Below, one piece after another: positions 45,823 through 55,130 of a stretch of 64,000 nt of DNA; the first letter of the stretch is position 1; each line of letters begins with the position of its first letter. The translations under genes and the position numbers were made by a program. The stretch spans positions 5,649,501 to 5,713,500 of the forward strand of contig NZ_CP138214.1 in the NCBI RefSeq assembly GCF_034043515.1. The letters are read 5' to 3'. Source of the DNA: Pseudomonas sp. MUP55 (lineage in GTDB: Bacteria > Pseudomonadota > Gammaproteobacteria > Pseudomonadales > Pseudomonadaceae). Under the pieces are notes generated by a model. That model saw nothing but the letters and a program-made list of their open reading frames with translations, had not been told where the DNA came from and ran no database searches.

Positions 45823-47718
45823 CTACGCCGCCACTCGCTGCTTCTCGGCCAAGCGACTGCGCCCATACAGCACCACAATCGCCAGGATCGCCACGGCCTG
45901 CGCACTCAACGAATACGCATCGGCGTGAATACCCAGCCAGTCGAAGTCAAAGAACGCCACCGGCCGCGTGCCGAAGATGCCCGCCTCTTGCAGCGCCTTG
46001 ACGCCATGCCCGGCGAAGACCACCGACAGCGCACACAGCAGCGCAGCGTTGATGCCGAAGAACAGCGCCAGCGGCAATTTGGCCGAACCGCGCAGAATCA
46101 CCCAGGCCAGGCCCACCAGCAGCACCAAGGCGGTGGCACCACCGGCCAGCACTGCGTTGTGCCCGGCCGGCCCGGCTTGCAGCCAGAGGGTTTCGTAGAA
46201 CAGGATCACTTCGAACAGCTCGCGGTACACCGAGAAGAAGGCCAGCAGCGCAAAACCAAAGCGCCCGCCACCGCCCACCAGGCTGCTCTTGATGTAGTCC
46301 TGCCAGGCTGCGGCGTGACGTCGATCGTGCATCCACACACCGAGCCACAGCACCATCACGCTGGCAAACAGCGCCGTGCAGCCTTCAAGCAGTTCACGCT
46401 GGGCACCGCTGACGTCAATCACGTACGCCGCCAGCGCCCAGGTGGCCAAGCCCGCCAACAGCGCCAGGCCCCAGCCGGCGTTGACGCTGCGCACTGCCGA
46501 TTGCTGGCCAGTGTTACGCAGGAAGGCCAGGATAGCGGCCAGTACCAGGATCGCCTCCAGGCCTTCGCGCAGCAGGATCAACAAGCCGGAGATGTAGCTC
46601 AACGACCAGCTCAGGCCATCGCCGCCAAGCAACCCGGCGGACTCGCCAAGCTTGCCCTTGGCGGCGTCCAGGCGCTGCTGTACTTGTTCGATCGGCAGGC
46701 CGTCCTGCAACGACTGCCGGTAGGCCATCAGCGCCTTCTCGGTGTCTTTGCGCACATTGGCGTCGACGTTATCCAGCGAGCTTTCCACCAGCTCGAAGCC
46801 TTCCAGATAAGCGGCTACAGACAGGTCATAGGCTTGTTCGTGGTCGCCGTTGCGGAACGCGGCCAGGCTTTTGTCCAGGGTGGCGGCGGTGTAATCAAGC
46901 AACTGCGCCGGGCCACGCTTGACCTGCGGCGGTTGCGCGCGCTGGGCGCGGAAAGTCGCGGCCGCCGCCGGGCCGTCTGCGGCCAGCACTTCGTTGGGCG
47001 TCTGGCGTGCCAGGTCAGCCAGGTTGAAGGCGTGTTCGCTTTTGGCAGCAGCAGGGTCAGCCGTGAAACTTGCGATGTAGGTAGCGAGGTCCCAGCGCTG
47101 GCGGTCATCCAACTGGTCGGCAAAGGACGGCATGTCAGTGCCTTCGACACCCAGGCCCAGGGTGTTGTAGATCGCATAGAGGCTCAGGCGATCCAGACGC
47201 GCGGCATCGCGCAGGTTGGCCGGCGGCGGGGTCATGCCCATGCCCGCAGGGCCATCGCCGCCGCCCGCCGTGCCGTGGCACACGGAGCAGTGCTGGGCAT
47301 ACAGCGGCGCACCGCGCGTGGGATCGGGGGTGATCGCCGGCGCCTGGCTGACTTCATACGCCACCGCCAGCTTGGCGCCCAGCTGACGGGCCTGATGGGC
47401 GACGCTTGCGCCGTCTGCATGGGCGGTGACTGCGGCGAGCAACTCAGCGACGCCCTTGATCAACTCGGCGCGCTCGGGCTTTTCCGGCAGCTGCGCAACC
47501 AACCCCTGCAACACACCGAGAAATTCCACCTGTTCGCGAAATTCCGATTCGTCCACCACCTTGCCCGCCTCCACTGTGGGTGGGTAGTCGGCACCAATAT
47601 AGTCCAGCAAATGCAGAGCCTGGGGCGCGCCTTCGGCCGTTGCGGCCAACAGATTAAAGCTGCACGACATCAACGCCGGCAGCATCAGCCAGGCGAGAAA
47701 ACGCAAGGAGGCAGTCAT
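45823..47718 (-). CDS. FTR1-type iron permease with N-terminal cytochrome c domain
   Basis: A 631-residue fusion protein. It has a signal peptide, then a cytochrome c domain with the heme site CSVCHG and a likely axial Met in VEGTDMPSFAD. A helical spacer with an imelysin/EfeO-like look follows. The C-terminal FTR1 permease has seven membrane spans and the iron-binding motifs REGLEAILV and YRELFEVILF. FTR1 takes up iron; the heme domain probably handles the oxidation step at the outer face (inference). The Gly-rich loop VGGGGRFG lies between spans. It stands apart from any Efe genes. Confidence 0.9.
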   Translation of the reverse strand: MTASLRFLAWLMLPALMSCSFNLLAATAEGAPQALHLLDYIGADYPPTVEAGKVVDESEFREQVEFLGVLQGLVAQLPEKPERAELIKGVAELLAAVTAHADGASVAHQARQLGAKLAVAYEVSQAPAITPDPTRGAPLYAQHCSVCHGTAGGGDGPAGMGMTPPPANLRDAARLDRLSLYAIYNTLGLGVEGTDMPSFADQLDDRQRWDLATYIASFTADPAAAKSEHAFNLADLARQTPNEVLAADGPAAAATFRAQRAQPPQVKRGPAQLLDYTAATLDKSLAAFRNGDHEQAYDLSVAAYLEGFELVESSLDNVDANVRKDTEKALMAYRQSLQDGLPIEQVQQRLDAAKGKLGESAGLLGGDGLSWSLSYISGLLILLREGLEAILVLAAILAFLRNTGQQSAVRSVNAGWGLALLAGLATWALAAYVIDVSGAQRELLEGCTALFASVMVLWLGVWMHDRRHAAAWQDYIKSSLVGGGGRFGFALLAFFSVYRELFEVILFYETLWLQAGPAGHNAVLAGGATALVLLVGLAWVILRGSAKLPLALFFGINAALLCALSVVFAGHGVKALQEAGIFGTRPVAFFDFDWLGIHADAYSLSAQAVAILAIVVLYGRSRLAEKQRVAA

Positions 47719-47810
47719 GAATGAATCTCAAGTGGAAATACGAAGTAACACTATTGTTGAGCTTTAACGGATTTGACTCAAGGTGTTATTTCGTCACGCC
47801 ACAAAACCAA

Positions 47811-47899
47811 TGTGGGAGGGGGCTTGCTCCCGATAGCAGGGTATCAGTCAGCTCATCTCTAGCTGAACCACCGCTATCGGGAGCAAGCCCCCTCCCACA
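47811..47899. repeat. REPIN upstream of the FTR1 gene
   Basis: Inverted REP pair (GTGGGAGGGGGCTTGC ... GCAAGCCCCCTCCCAC) about 90-180 bases upstream of the FTR1 start and just after the LysE gene end. A promoter for the FTR1 gene would lie in the short remaining space. Confidence 0.92.
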
Positions 47900-47919
47900 T
47901 TTTGATCCGGTTTCGTCAA

Positions 47920-48552
47920 TTACGCCGTGGCGCGGTGCAGGCTGGCGAGGAACCCGGCAGCACCGACGAACAACCCGGCAAACGTGCGGTTGACACGCTT
48001 CTGCTGTTTGGGCGAGCGCAACAGGCGCAGGACTTTCGAGGCCAACCCCGTGTAACCGGCCATCACGATCATATCGACGCTGATCATCGTCGCCCCGATG
48101 ATCAAGTACTGGATCGCCAACGGCGCCTGTGGATTTACGAACTGCGGCAGCACCGCGAGCATGAACACCAACGCCTTGGGGTTGCTGGCGTTGACCAGGA
48201 AACCGCGAAACATCATTGCCATCGGCTTGCCGATCGGACGTATTGCGGCTTCATCGGTCATGTCCATAGGCAAGGCGCGCCATTGCTTGACGGCCAGGTA
48301 TATCAGGTACGCCACACCAAACCATTTGATCGCATAGAACGCGGTTGACGATGCCGCCAGGATCGCACCCAGGCCGCCCGCCACCACCGCAATCTGCATC
48401 GCCAGACCCAGTTGCAGGCCAATGGCGTTCCAGTAACCGCGCACAAAACCATACTGCAGCCCGCTGGACATCGAGGCGATGGCGCCGGCACCGGGGGAAA
48501 GGGAGATGATCCAACTGGCCAGGAAAAAGGCCAGCCACGTGTCGAGTGCCAT
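47920..48552 (-). CDS. LysE/RhtB family amino-acid exporter
   Basis: A 210-residue membrane exporter with six spans. It carries the family start (LASWIISLSPGAGAIASMSS) and the conserved FLVNASNPKALVFMLAVLPQ. Substrates are typically amino acids or homoserine lactones; the specific one is unknown. GAGG precedes ATG 48552 by 6 bases, while an upstream in-frame start lacks support. Confidence 0.9.
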   Translation of the reverse strand: MALDTWLAFFLASWIISLSPGAGAIASMSSGLQYGFVRGYWNAIGLQLGLAMQIAVVAGGLGAILAASSTAFYAIKWFGVAYLIYLAVKQWRALPMDMTDEAAIRPIGKPMAMMFRGFLVNASNPKALVFMLAVLPQFVNPQAPLAIQYLIIGATMISVDMIVMAGYTGLASKVLRLLRSPKQQKRVNRTFAGLFVGAAGFLASLHRATA

Positions 48553-48640
48553 TGCACACCTCAGCAAGGAGTTTTTGGTTGTGCCTTAAGCTAACGCCGC
48601 GGACCTGAGGCTGGCTATAAATTTTTACAGGATGTGATTT

Positions 48641-49213
48641 CTAACGGTCGCCAGGGAATACATGCGTACCGGGCCAACGTCGAACCGAACGCTGGAAGAA
48701 CAGGCTGTTGGGCACTTGCACCATCGCGCTGTCGGTGCCGGCTTCCTGCACCTCGATCAGCGTGGTGTAGAGCAGATTGATCGCCACGACGCGCCCTTTC
48801 ACACCGGGTTTGTCGACAGTGTCCACCAGCTCCACGATGTCACCCAGGCGAAATGGCCCCACGGTGAAGATCAAAATGGCGCACAACAAATTGGACAAGA
48901 CGGACCACATGGCGAAGAACGCCACCGCCGCCACCGCCACAAACCCTGACAGCGCCGTCCACAGCACCGTGGCCGATACGCCCAGGCGACCCAACACGAA
49001 GATCAGCGCGCTGCCCATGATCAGCCAGCGCAGACCACCGCGCAGCGGCATCAGCAATTGTGGCGGGAACGGATAGCGCTCACCCAGACGGGTCAGCCCT
49101 TTGGCGACAAAACGCTGGGCAAGGTAGCCGGCCAGCAGGATCAGCAGGATTTGCACGCCGATCCACACAGGCTCGATCCATTGCGCCGGCAAGGGCAGTT
49201 GCAACGCTTCCAT
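48641..49213 (-). CDS. small MscS-family mechanosensitive channel
   Basis: A 190-residue protein, shorter than MscS (~286 residues). It retains membrane segments at the N-terminus (VWIGVQILLILLAGYLAQ). The pore-helix-like FFAMWSVLSNLLCAILIF is followed by the start of the beta domain, FRLGDIVELVDT. The vestibule domain is largely missing. Its ATG is joined to the ABC-F stop (TGATG), so it is translationally coupled. Channel function is probable but unproven. Confidence 0.82.
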   Translation of the reverse strand: MEALQLPLPAQWIEPVWIGVQILLILLAGYLAQRFVAKGLTRLGERYPFPPQLLMPLRGGLRWLIMGSALIFVLGRLGVSATVLWTALSGFVAVAAVAFFAMWSVLSNLLCAILIFTVGPFRLGDIVELVDTVDKPGVKGRVVAINLLYTTLIEVQEAGTDSAMVQVPNSLFFQRSVRRWPGTHVFPGDR

Positions 49214-51123
49214 CAGGACAGCGCCTCCAGCTCCGCTTGCAGGGTTTCAAGCAGCTCGAGGGCCTCCATCCAGGCTTCCTCCAGTTGCCCTTCACGCACC
49301 TTGAGCTTGGCCTGCTCGGCCAGCAAGTCGCGCAGTTCATCCTTGCGCGCCGCCTCATACACGGCGCTGTCGCCCAGGCTGGTTTCGATCTTGGCCAGGC
49401 GCTCATGCACCTTGCCCAGCTCGGCCTCCAGCTTGTCGGCTTCGCGCTTGTGCGGCGCCAACTGCTGACGCAGTGCGGCGGCGGCCTGGCGCTGGGCCTT
49501 CTTGTCGGTCTTGTCCGGGTTGACCGGCGTGTTGCTGACCGGCGCATTGCGCAGGCGGTAGTCGGTCAGCCAGCGCGCATAGTCGTCCAGGTCGCCGTCG
49601 AACTCTTCAACCTTGCCGTCGGCCACCAGCAGGAAGTTATCGGTGGTGCTTTTGAGCAGGTGGCGATCGTGAGACACCACCAGTACCGCGCCACTGAATT
49701 CCTGCAGGGCCATGGTCAGCGCCAGGCGCATTTCCAGGTCCAGGTGGTTGGTCGGTTCGTCGAGCAGCAGCAGGTTCGGGCGGTCCCAGGCGATCAGGGC
49801 CAGGGCCAGGCGTGCCTTTTCACCACCGGAAAAATTCAGCACCGGCTCATCGATACGTGCGCCACGGAAGTCGAAACCACCGAGAAAATCACGCAGGGTC
49901 TGTTCGCGCTCGGTGGGTGCCAGGCGTTGCAGGTGCAGCAGCGGGCTGGCCTTGGAGTCCAGCGAGTCCAGCTGATGCTGGGCGAAGTAGCCCACCACGG
50001 TGTTCTCGCCGCGGGTCAGGCGACCGGCCAAGGGTTCCAGTTCACCGGAGAGGTTCTTGATCAGCGTCGACTTGCCCGCGCCGTTAGGACCCAGCAAACC
50101 GATCCGCGCGCCGGGTGTGAGCTGCAGCCTCACCTTCTCCAGGATGGTCTTGTCGCCGTAACCCAGGCGGGCGTCCGACAGATCGAGCAAGGGGCTGGAG
50201 ATCTTCACCGACTCACGGAACACGAAGTCGAACGGCGAATCGACATGGGCCGCTGACAGCTCTTCCATGCGCTCCAGCGCCTTGATCCGGCTCTGGGCCT
50301 GACGAGCCTTGGTGGCCTGGGCCTTGAACCGGGCGATGTAGCTTTCCATGTGCGCGCGCTGCGCCTGCTGCTTCTCAAATGCCTGTTGCTGCTGGGCCAG
50401 GCGTTCGGCACGGGCGCGCTCGAAGGCGGTGTAACCGCCACGATAGAGCGTGATTTTCTTCTGCTCGACATGGGCGATGTTGTCGACCACGGCGTCGAGG
50501 AAATCCCGGTCGTGGGAAATCAGCAACAGGGTGCCCTGATAATTCTTGAGGAAGTCTTCCAGCCACAGAATCGCATCGAGATCCAGGTGGTTGGTCGGTT
50601 CGTCGAGCAGCAACAAGTCGGAAGGGCACATCAGCGCCTGCGCCAGGTTCAGGCGCATGCGCCAGCCACCGGAGAAGTCGGCGACCGGGCGGTCCATCTG
50701 TTCGTTGGTAAAGCCCAGGCCGGCGAGCATCTTGCGAGCGCGGGCGTCAGCGGTGTAGCCGTCGGCGCTGTCCAGCTCAGAATGCAGGCGGGCTTGGGCG
50801 GCGCCGTCCTGGGCTTGTTCAGCGGCGGCGAGGTCGTGCTGTACCTGGCGCAGGCGCAGGTCGCCATCGAGCACGTAGTCGATCGCAATGCGGTCCAGGG
50901 TGTCGATCTCCTGGCGCATATGGGCGATGCGCCAGTCGGCCGGCAGCAGGCAGTCGCCCGAATCCGGGGTCAGCTCACCCAGCAACAGGGCGAACAACGT
51001 GGATTTGCCGGCGCCATTGGCACCGATCAGGCCGGCTTTGTGACCGGCGTGCAGGGTCAGCTCGGCATCTTCAAGAAGACGTTGCGGGCCACGCTGTAAT
51101 GTTAGGCTTTGAAGTCGGATCAT
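49213..51123 (-). CDS. ABC-F family ATPase (Uup/YheS type)
   Basis: A 636-residue soluble protein with two ABC domains: Walker A GANGAGKST and GPNGAGKST, signature segments FSGGWRMRLNLAQAL and FSGGEKARLALALIAW, and Walker B LLLLDEPTNHLDL twice. A linker and a coiled-coil C-terminal region follow. ABC-F proteins act on ribosomes rather than transport. The start is ATG 51123, where the first domain begins; the open frame upstream is spurious. TIGR02444 is divergent. Confidence 0.93.
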   Translation of the reverse strand: MIRLQSLTLQRGPQRLLEDAELTLHAGHKAGLIGANGAGKSTLFALLLGELTPDSGDCLLPADWRIAHMRQEIDTLDRIAIDYVLDGDLRLRQVQHDLAAAEQAQDGAAQARLHSELDSADGYTADARARKMLAGLGFTNEQMDRPVADFSGGWRMRLNLAQALMCPSDLLLLDEPTNHLDLDAILWLEDFLKNYQGTLLLISHDRDFLDAVVDNIAHVEQKKITLYRGGYTAFERARAERLAQQQQAFEKQQAQRAHMESYIARFKAQATKARQAQSRIKALERMEELSAAHVDSPFDFVFRESVKISSPLLDLSDARLGYGDKTILEKVRLQLTPGARIGLLGPNGAGKSTLIKNLSGELEPLAGRLTRGENTVVGYFAQHQLDSLDSKASPLLHLQRLAPTEREQTLRDFLGGFDFRGARIDEPVLNFSGGEKARLALALIAWDRPNLLLLDEPTNHLDLEMRLALTMALQEFSGAVLVVSHDRHLLKSTTDNFLLVADGKVEEFDGDLDDYARWLTDYRLRNAPVSNTPVNPDKTDKKAQRQAAAALRQQLAPHKREADKLEAELGKVHERLAKIETSLGDSAVYEAARKDELRDLLAEQAKLKVREGQLEEAWMEALELLETLQAELEALS

Positions 51124-51173
51124 AATGGCGGCGGAGTCTACCAGCTTCGTTGGCCGCTGGCTTGGGTGTGAAT

Positions 51174-51638
51174 ATGTGCGCTGACCTGTGGAGCTTTGCC
51201 CTCTCGACTTATGCCCGCCCCGGTGTGGAGGCGGCTTGCCTGCGGTTGCAGGAGCAAGGAGCGGATGTGTGCCTGTTACTGTGTGGCGCGTGGCTGGAGC
51301 AACGTGGTGTGGCGCGGTTACCTGAACGCGTTGTGGCGCTGCAACAGCTTGCGCGGCCGTGGCGCATGGACGTGGTTGAACCCTTGCGCGAGATACGCAG
51401 GCAATGGCGGGTGATCGCACAGCAGGATGTGCAACTGGCGGCGTTACGCGAACAGCTCAAAACAATGGAGCTGCAAGCCGAGCGAACCTTGCTGACACGC
51501 CTGGAAGCGCTGGCTCAGACCTGGCCGACCAACGAGGTAACGGGACAATACGAATGGCTTGAAGGCCTGACGAGCGAAACCGTCGACCTTGACCACGACG
51601 CGCTGCAGCAGCTGCGCGTCGTGGTCACCCGCACTTAG
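51174..51638 (+). CDS. TIGR02444 family protein
   Basis: A 154-residue protein that begins MCADLWSFALSTYARPGVEA, then CLRLQEQGADVCLLLCGAWL. This is the conserved TIGR02444 pattern, rich in Leu, Cys and helical residues. Function is unknown. It is divergent from the ABC-F gene and convergent with algP, overlapping it by 4 bases. ATG 51174 is chosen because the conserved region begins there. Confidence 0.82.
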   Translation: MCADLWSFALSTYARPGVEAACLRLQEQGADVCLLLCGAWLEQRGVARLPERVVALQQLARPWRMDVVEPLREIRRQWRVIAQQDVQLAALREQLKTMELQAERTLLTRLEALAQTWPTNEVTGQYEWLEGLTSETVDLDHDALQQLRVVVTRT

Positions 51639-52780
51639 GAAGCGCTGGTTGGGGTGACGCTTGGCGCTACCGGTGCAGAAGTGCTGCTGGCCGGTGCGGT
51701 TGGAGCGGAGGATGCAGTCGCGGTAGCGACAGGTGCTGCGGGAGTGGCTGGCTTTGCAGGTGCTGGTTTTGCGGCGGCTGGCTTGGCGGCTGGTTTTGCA
51801 GCAGCAGGTTTGGCAGCTGGCTTGGCGGCCGGTTTCGCGGCAGCAGGTTTGGCAGCTGGCTTGGCGGCCGGTTTTGCAGCAGCAGTTTTAGCTGCTGGCT
51901 TGGCGGCTGGTTTTGCGGCAGCGGTTTTTGCAGCTGGCTTGGCGGCCGGTTTTGCAGCAGCAGTTTTTGCAGCTGGCTTGGCGGCTGGTTTTGCAGCAGC
52001 GGTTTTTGCAGCTGGCTTGGCGGCCGGTTTTGCAGCAGCGGTTTTAGCTGCTGGCTTGGCGGCTGGTTTTGCAGCAGCGGTTTTTGCAGCTGGCTTGGCG
52101 GCTGGTTTTGCAGCAGCGGTTTTTGCAGCTGACTTGGCGGCTGGTTTTGCGGCTGGTTTTGCGGCAGCGGTTTTTGCAGCTGGCTTGGCGGCTGGTTTTG
52201 CAGCAGCCGTTTTAGCTGCTGGCTTGGCGGCTGGTTTCGCAGCAGCCGTTTTTGCAGCTGGCTTGGCGGCTGGTTTTGCAGCGGCCGTTTTAGCAGCTGG
52301 CTTGGCGGCGGCTTTAGCCGGCGCCTTCGCTGCAACAGCTTTGCTCGCTGGCTTCTTGGCTGCGACGACTTTTGCCGGAGTACGAGCACCCAGCGCCTTG
52401 GCTACGGCTTCCTTCACACGACCAACACCCTGGGCCAGTTTCAGGCTTTCCTGAGCGTCTTTTTTGAGCTGGGAGATGTAGCTGCGGGTTTCAGCCTGGC
52501 GGTCCTTGAGAGCGTCCAGCAGGTCCTCAAGTTCTTTGACAGCGTCTTTGGCTTTGGCTTGTGCCTTGGCCTTGCCGGCAGTGGCGGCATCTTGCAATTT
52601 GGTACGGGATTTATGCAGCTTTTCTTGCGCTTTGCCGCGTTGTTTTTCGAGTTTGGCGAGCAGTTTTTCTGCATCGGCCAAGGCCTGGGAACAAGCGCTT
52701 TCCAGATGTTCGAGCAAGCTGCCCGACAATTGTTGGAGTAAGTGCAACGGGGTATTTACAGGCTTCTGTTTGGCCGACAT
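51635..52780 (-). CDS. algP: AlgP, histone H1-like alginate regulator
   Basis: A 381-residue DNA-binding protein. The N-terminal ~110 residues form a coiled coil (AEKLLAKLEKQRGKAQEKLH, LEDLLDALKDRQAETRSYIS). From about residue 130 a lysine/alanine/proline domain follows, resembling eukaryotic H1 tails. It is made of about a dozen 13-residue repeats of the KPAAKPAAKTAAA kind. AlgP (AlgR3) was described in P. aeruginosa as an activator of algD expression. The repeat number is prone to variation. A unit KPAAKPAAKSAAK interrupts the regularity. Confidence 0.93.
   Translation of the reverse strand: MSAKQKPVNTPLHLLQQLSGSLLEHLESACSQALADAEKLLAKLEKQRGKAQEKLHKSRTKLQDAATAGKAKAQAKAKDAVKELEDLLDALKDRQAETRSYISQLKKDAQESLKLAQGVGRVKEAVAKALGARTPAKVVAAKKPASKAVAAKAPAKAAAKPAAKTAAAKPAAKPAAKTAAAKPAAKPAAKTAAAKPAAKPAAKTAAAKPAAKPAAKSAAKTAAAKPAAKPAAKTAAAKPAAKPAAKTAAAKPAAKPAAKTAAAKPAAKPAAKTAAAKPAAKPAAKTAAAKPAAKPAAKTAAAKPAAKPAAKPAAAKPAAKPAAKPAAAKPAAKPAAAKPAPAKPATPAAPVATATASSAPTAPASSTSAPVAPSVTPTSAS
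51760..52310. repeat. tandem 39-bp repeats in algP
   Basis: The coding sequence contains about a dozen imperfect direct repeats of 39 bases encoding KPAAKPAAKTAAA-like units. They are visible as recurring GGCTTGGCGGCTGGTTTTGC. Copies differ by silent and a few coding changes. The end coordinates are approximate. Confidence 0.85.
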
Positions 52781-52972
52781 GGTTTACCTCCTGGCTGACG
52801 TGGGTGCGGCTCATACTAGCCCTCTGCTCTTACCGCCGCTAGCGCATGTTGACAGTATCGATTGCGTTGCGTTGCAACGTACGAAAATTCTTATCCATAT
52901 AACAGAAAACTACCCCACTGCTCAGCCACTCACGCTGGCATAATCCGTCGCACTTTCGGCGGGAGGCCCCCC

Positions 52973-53650
52973 ATGTCGCGTTACCTTTTCCTAGTGCTCG
53001 GACTGGCGATTTTCGGCGCCGAGGCGAGCGAACCCTCTCCGCCAAAAACAGCTGGCCAGGATCAGCATGACCTCGCCTACAGCCTGGGCGCCAGCCTCGG
53101 TGAGCGCCTGCGTCAGGAAGTCCCGGACCTGCAGATCCAGGCCCTGATCGACGGACTCAAACAAGCCTACCAAGGCAAACCATTGGCGCTCGATAACACA
53201 CGCATCGAACAGATTCTTGCACAGCACGAAGCACAGAACGCCACCGACACCCAGGCACCGCAGAGTGAAAAAGCGCTCGCCGCCGAACAGCAATTTTTAT
53301 CCAGGGAAAAAGCGGCAAAGGGAGTACGCGAATTGGCGGACGGTATCCTGCTCACCGAGTTGACGCCGGGCACTGGCAACAAGCCGCTGGCAAATGATGA
53401 GGTGCAGGTCAAATACGTAGGGCAATTGCCCGACGGAACCGTTTTCGATAAAAGCACGCAGCCGCAATGGTTTCGCCTGGACAGTGTGATAAGCGGCTGG
53501 GCCAGTGCATTGCAACAGATGCCCGTCGGTGCGAAATGGCGCCTGGTGATCCCTTCGGCGCAGGCTTACGGCGCGGACGGCGCAGGCGAATTGATTCCAC
53601 CCTACACGCCCTTGGTCTTCGAAATCGAATTGCTTGGGACTCGCCACTGA
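52973..53650 (+). CDS. FKBP-type peptidyl-prolyl cis-trans isomerase
   Basis: A 225-residue secreted isomerase with a signal peptide (MSRYLFLVLGLAIFGAEASE). A FKBP_N dimerisation-type domain follows (YSLGASLGERLRQEVPDLQI). The FKBP fold itself has VKYVGQLPDGTVFDKSTQ, VISGWASALQQMPVGAKWRL and YGADGAGELIPPYTPLVFEI. It helps fold periplasmic proteins. GGGAGG precedes ATG 52973. It lies between algP and algQ, where the homologous gene sits in P. aeruginosa. Confidence 0.93.
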   Translation: MSRYLFLVLGLAIFGAEASEPSPPKTAGQDQHDLAYSLGASLGERLRQEVPDLQIQALIDGLKQAYQGKPLALDNTRIEQILAQHEAQNATDTQAPQSEKALAAEQQFLSREKAAKGVRELADGILLTELTPGTGNKPLANDEVQVKYVGQLPDGTVFDKSTQPQWFRLDSVISGWASALQQMPVGAKWRLVIPSAQAYGADGAGELIPPYTPLVFEIELLGTRH

Positions 53651-53656
53651 TCCCAT

Positions 53657-53687
53657 AAAAAACGGTGCGACATGCGCACCGTTTTTT
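53657..53687. terminator. bidirectional terminator between FKBP gene and algQ
   Basis: The stem CGGTGCG / CGCACCG with a 4-base loop has A-run and T-run flanks. It lies between the converging ends of the FKBP gene (53650) and algQ (53705). Confidence 0.92.
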
Positions 53688-53704
53688 AATCGTGTTTCAA
53701 CGCT

Positions 53705-54163
53705 TCATACCTGAGTTGCAGGCTCTTCTTTATGAGCGTTGTGCAGCACCTCAATCAGGCAATCTTCCAGTTCAAAGCGCTCATGCAACAGTGCGCCCAG
53801 CTCCTTGAATTTTTCAGCAACACACTTCCCCGCATCACACAGGTCAGTGAACGCCAGCAGCTTTTCGGTGATGACATCGATGCGCGGGTAAAGGGTCTCC
53901 GCCAACTTCAGGCCTCGCTTGTCATCGAAAGCCTCTGCCTCTTTGGTCAGTTGCTCATAGACACCGAAATGACCTGCGGACACGTAGTCCACCAGCACCC
54001 CGCAGAAGTCTTGCAGCGGCTCGCGCTTCTCAGCCAGTGCCTCGGGCTTGGCACCGAGAGCATCAAAGGCCCGAACCAGTTCGTGACGTGCTTTCAACCA
54101 GCTGTCGATCAGCTTGTGCACCCCACCCCAGCGTTCCTGAGCATTCTGACAACTTTCCAGCAT
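53705..54163 (-). CDS. algQ: anti-sigma-70 factor Rsd/AlgQ
   Basis: A 152-residue helical protein. It begins [20 protein letters not shown] and has [20 protein letters not shown]. The C-terminal [19 protein letters not shown] is characteristic. In Pseudomonas, AlgQ binds sigma-70 and influences alginate and other genes. It converges with the FKBP gene, and the terminator is shared. Confidence 0.94.
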   Translation of the reverse strand: MLESCQNAQERWGGVHKLIDSWLKARHELVRAFDALGAKPEALAEKREPLQDFCGVLVDYVSAGHFGVYEQLTKEAEAFDDKRGLKLAETLYPRIDVITEKLLAFTDLCDAGKCVAEKFKELGALLHERFELEDCLIEVLHNAHKEEPATQV

Positions 54164-54341
54164 GATGATCTCTCTTCCCTATAGGGGACGCTGCTGCCCT
54201 GCGCCTGCGTAACATTTCAAGGTTAAAGCGGCAGCGGGCCAGGCCACGTCTGACAAGCGGTTTCGTTAACGCGTGCGGGCCAGATTATGCCCGCATCACT
54301 ATGGCTTCAAGGTACGCACGAGAGAAAGTTCATACAAGCGT

Positions 54342-54893
54342 TTAATCCCGTCCGACAACATGAAGCGTATTTTCCTCGCTTCGCGATAGGTAACGTCGGC
54401 CCAGTAACAACCGACAAAGCGGCATGCCCCCCAGAATCAGAACCGCCACGAAAAAAAGCAGGCTCCACTCCGGAAGGCTGAGGTCAAACAACGTCCAATT
54501 GATTTCGACGCAATCCACAGTCCCCTTGAAAGCCGACCGCACAGCCTGCCAGAACGACAGGTTTTCAATCATGTATTCAAGGCTGGGCCAGCAGTTCGGT
54601 ATCTGGTCTGAAGGAGCGTTCTGCAGCAGCACTTGGCGCCCGGCGGTGACCGCGCCAAACAGCGCACACCCCATGCTCGCCAGCCCGTACAGGCACGCGC
54701 CGGAGCGGGCAGGGTTGTGTAGGGCGGCGATCAGGTTGATCAGTACAAAGGCGGCGAGAACCAGCCGTTGTACCTGGCACAGAAAACATGGCTGTAACAG
54801 TGCGCCATATTCCAGGTAGAAAGACACGCCCAACGTCAGCGCACCGGCCATGAACGCCAGGAAAAACAAGGAGCGTAAGGGGGCCAAAGACAT
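54342..54893 (-). CDS. disulfide bond formation protein B (DsbB/DsbH)
   Basis: A 183-residue inner-membrane quinone-linked oxidase that reoxidises periplasmic DsbA. The first redox pair is CFLC (Cys36, Cys39); the second loop holds Cys101 and Cys128. Four membrane segments fit the family. In P. aeruginosa the gene at this position is dsbH, a second DsbB. It is separate from algQ, with about 180 bases between. Confidence 0.88.
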   Translation of the reverse strand: MSLAPLRSLFFLAFMAGALTLGVSFYLEYGALLQPCFLCQVQRLVLAAFVLINLIAALHNPARSGACLYGLASMGCALFGAVTAGRQVLLQNAPSDQIPNCWPSLEYMIENLSFWQAVRSAFKGTVDCVEINWTLFDLSLPEWSLLFFVAVLILGGMPLCRLLLGRRYLSRSEENTLHVVGRD

Positions 54894-55130
54894 TGTTTAT
54901 CCGCAACGCAAGAGATAGGTCGCTACGGTAGAGGAAAGGCCCGACCGCTTTCAATACGCCTTGGAGCAGACAATTCCGCGAACGCGCAGGGAGATCCCAC
55001 CTACACGCTGGGGAAATCGCCCTTCAAGACGTAAGAATTGATGACGGACCCGCTTAAGCCGAGCGTTTACAGAGGGTTGAAGGATTGGGTTGGAGATTCT
55101 TCTGAGCCAATCCTTTCGCCCTTTCCTACC

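Noticed and set aside
45925..47724. 599-codon open frame opposite the FTR1 gene
   Set aside because: Gln/Arg/Ala-rich shadow; the minus strand has clear heme and REGLE motifs.
51124..51420. 99-codon N-terminal extension of the ABC-F protein
   Set aside because: It crosses the divergent TIGR02444 gene, has no homology and no ribosome site; ATG 51123 starts the first ATPase domain.
51654..52454. Gly/Ala-rich open frame opposite algP
   Set aside because: It merely mirrors the 39-bp repeats of algP; no start signal.
55082..55113. GGATTGG/CCAATCC repeat after hemY as a terminator
   Set aside because: The loop is long and no T-run follows on the minus strand.
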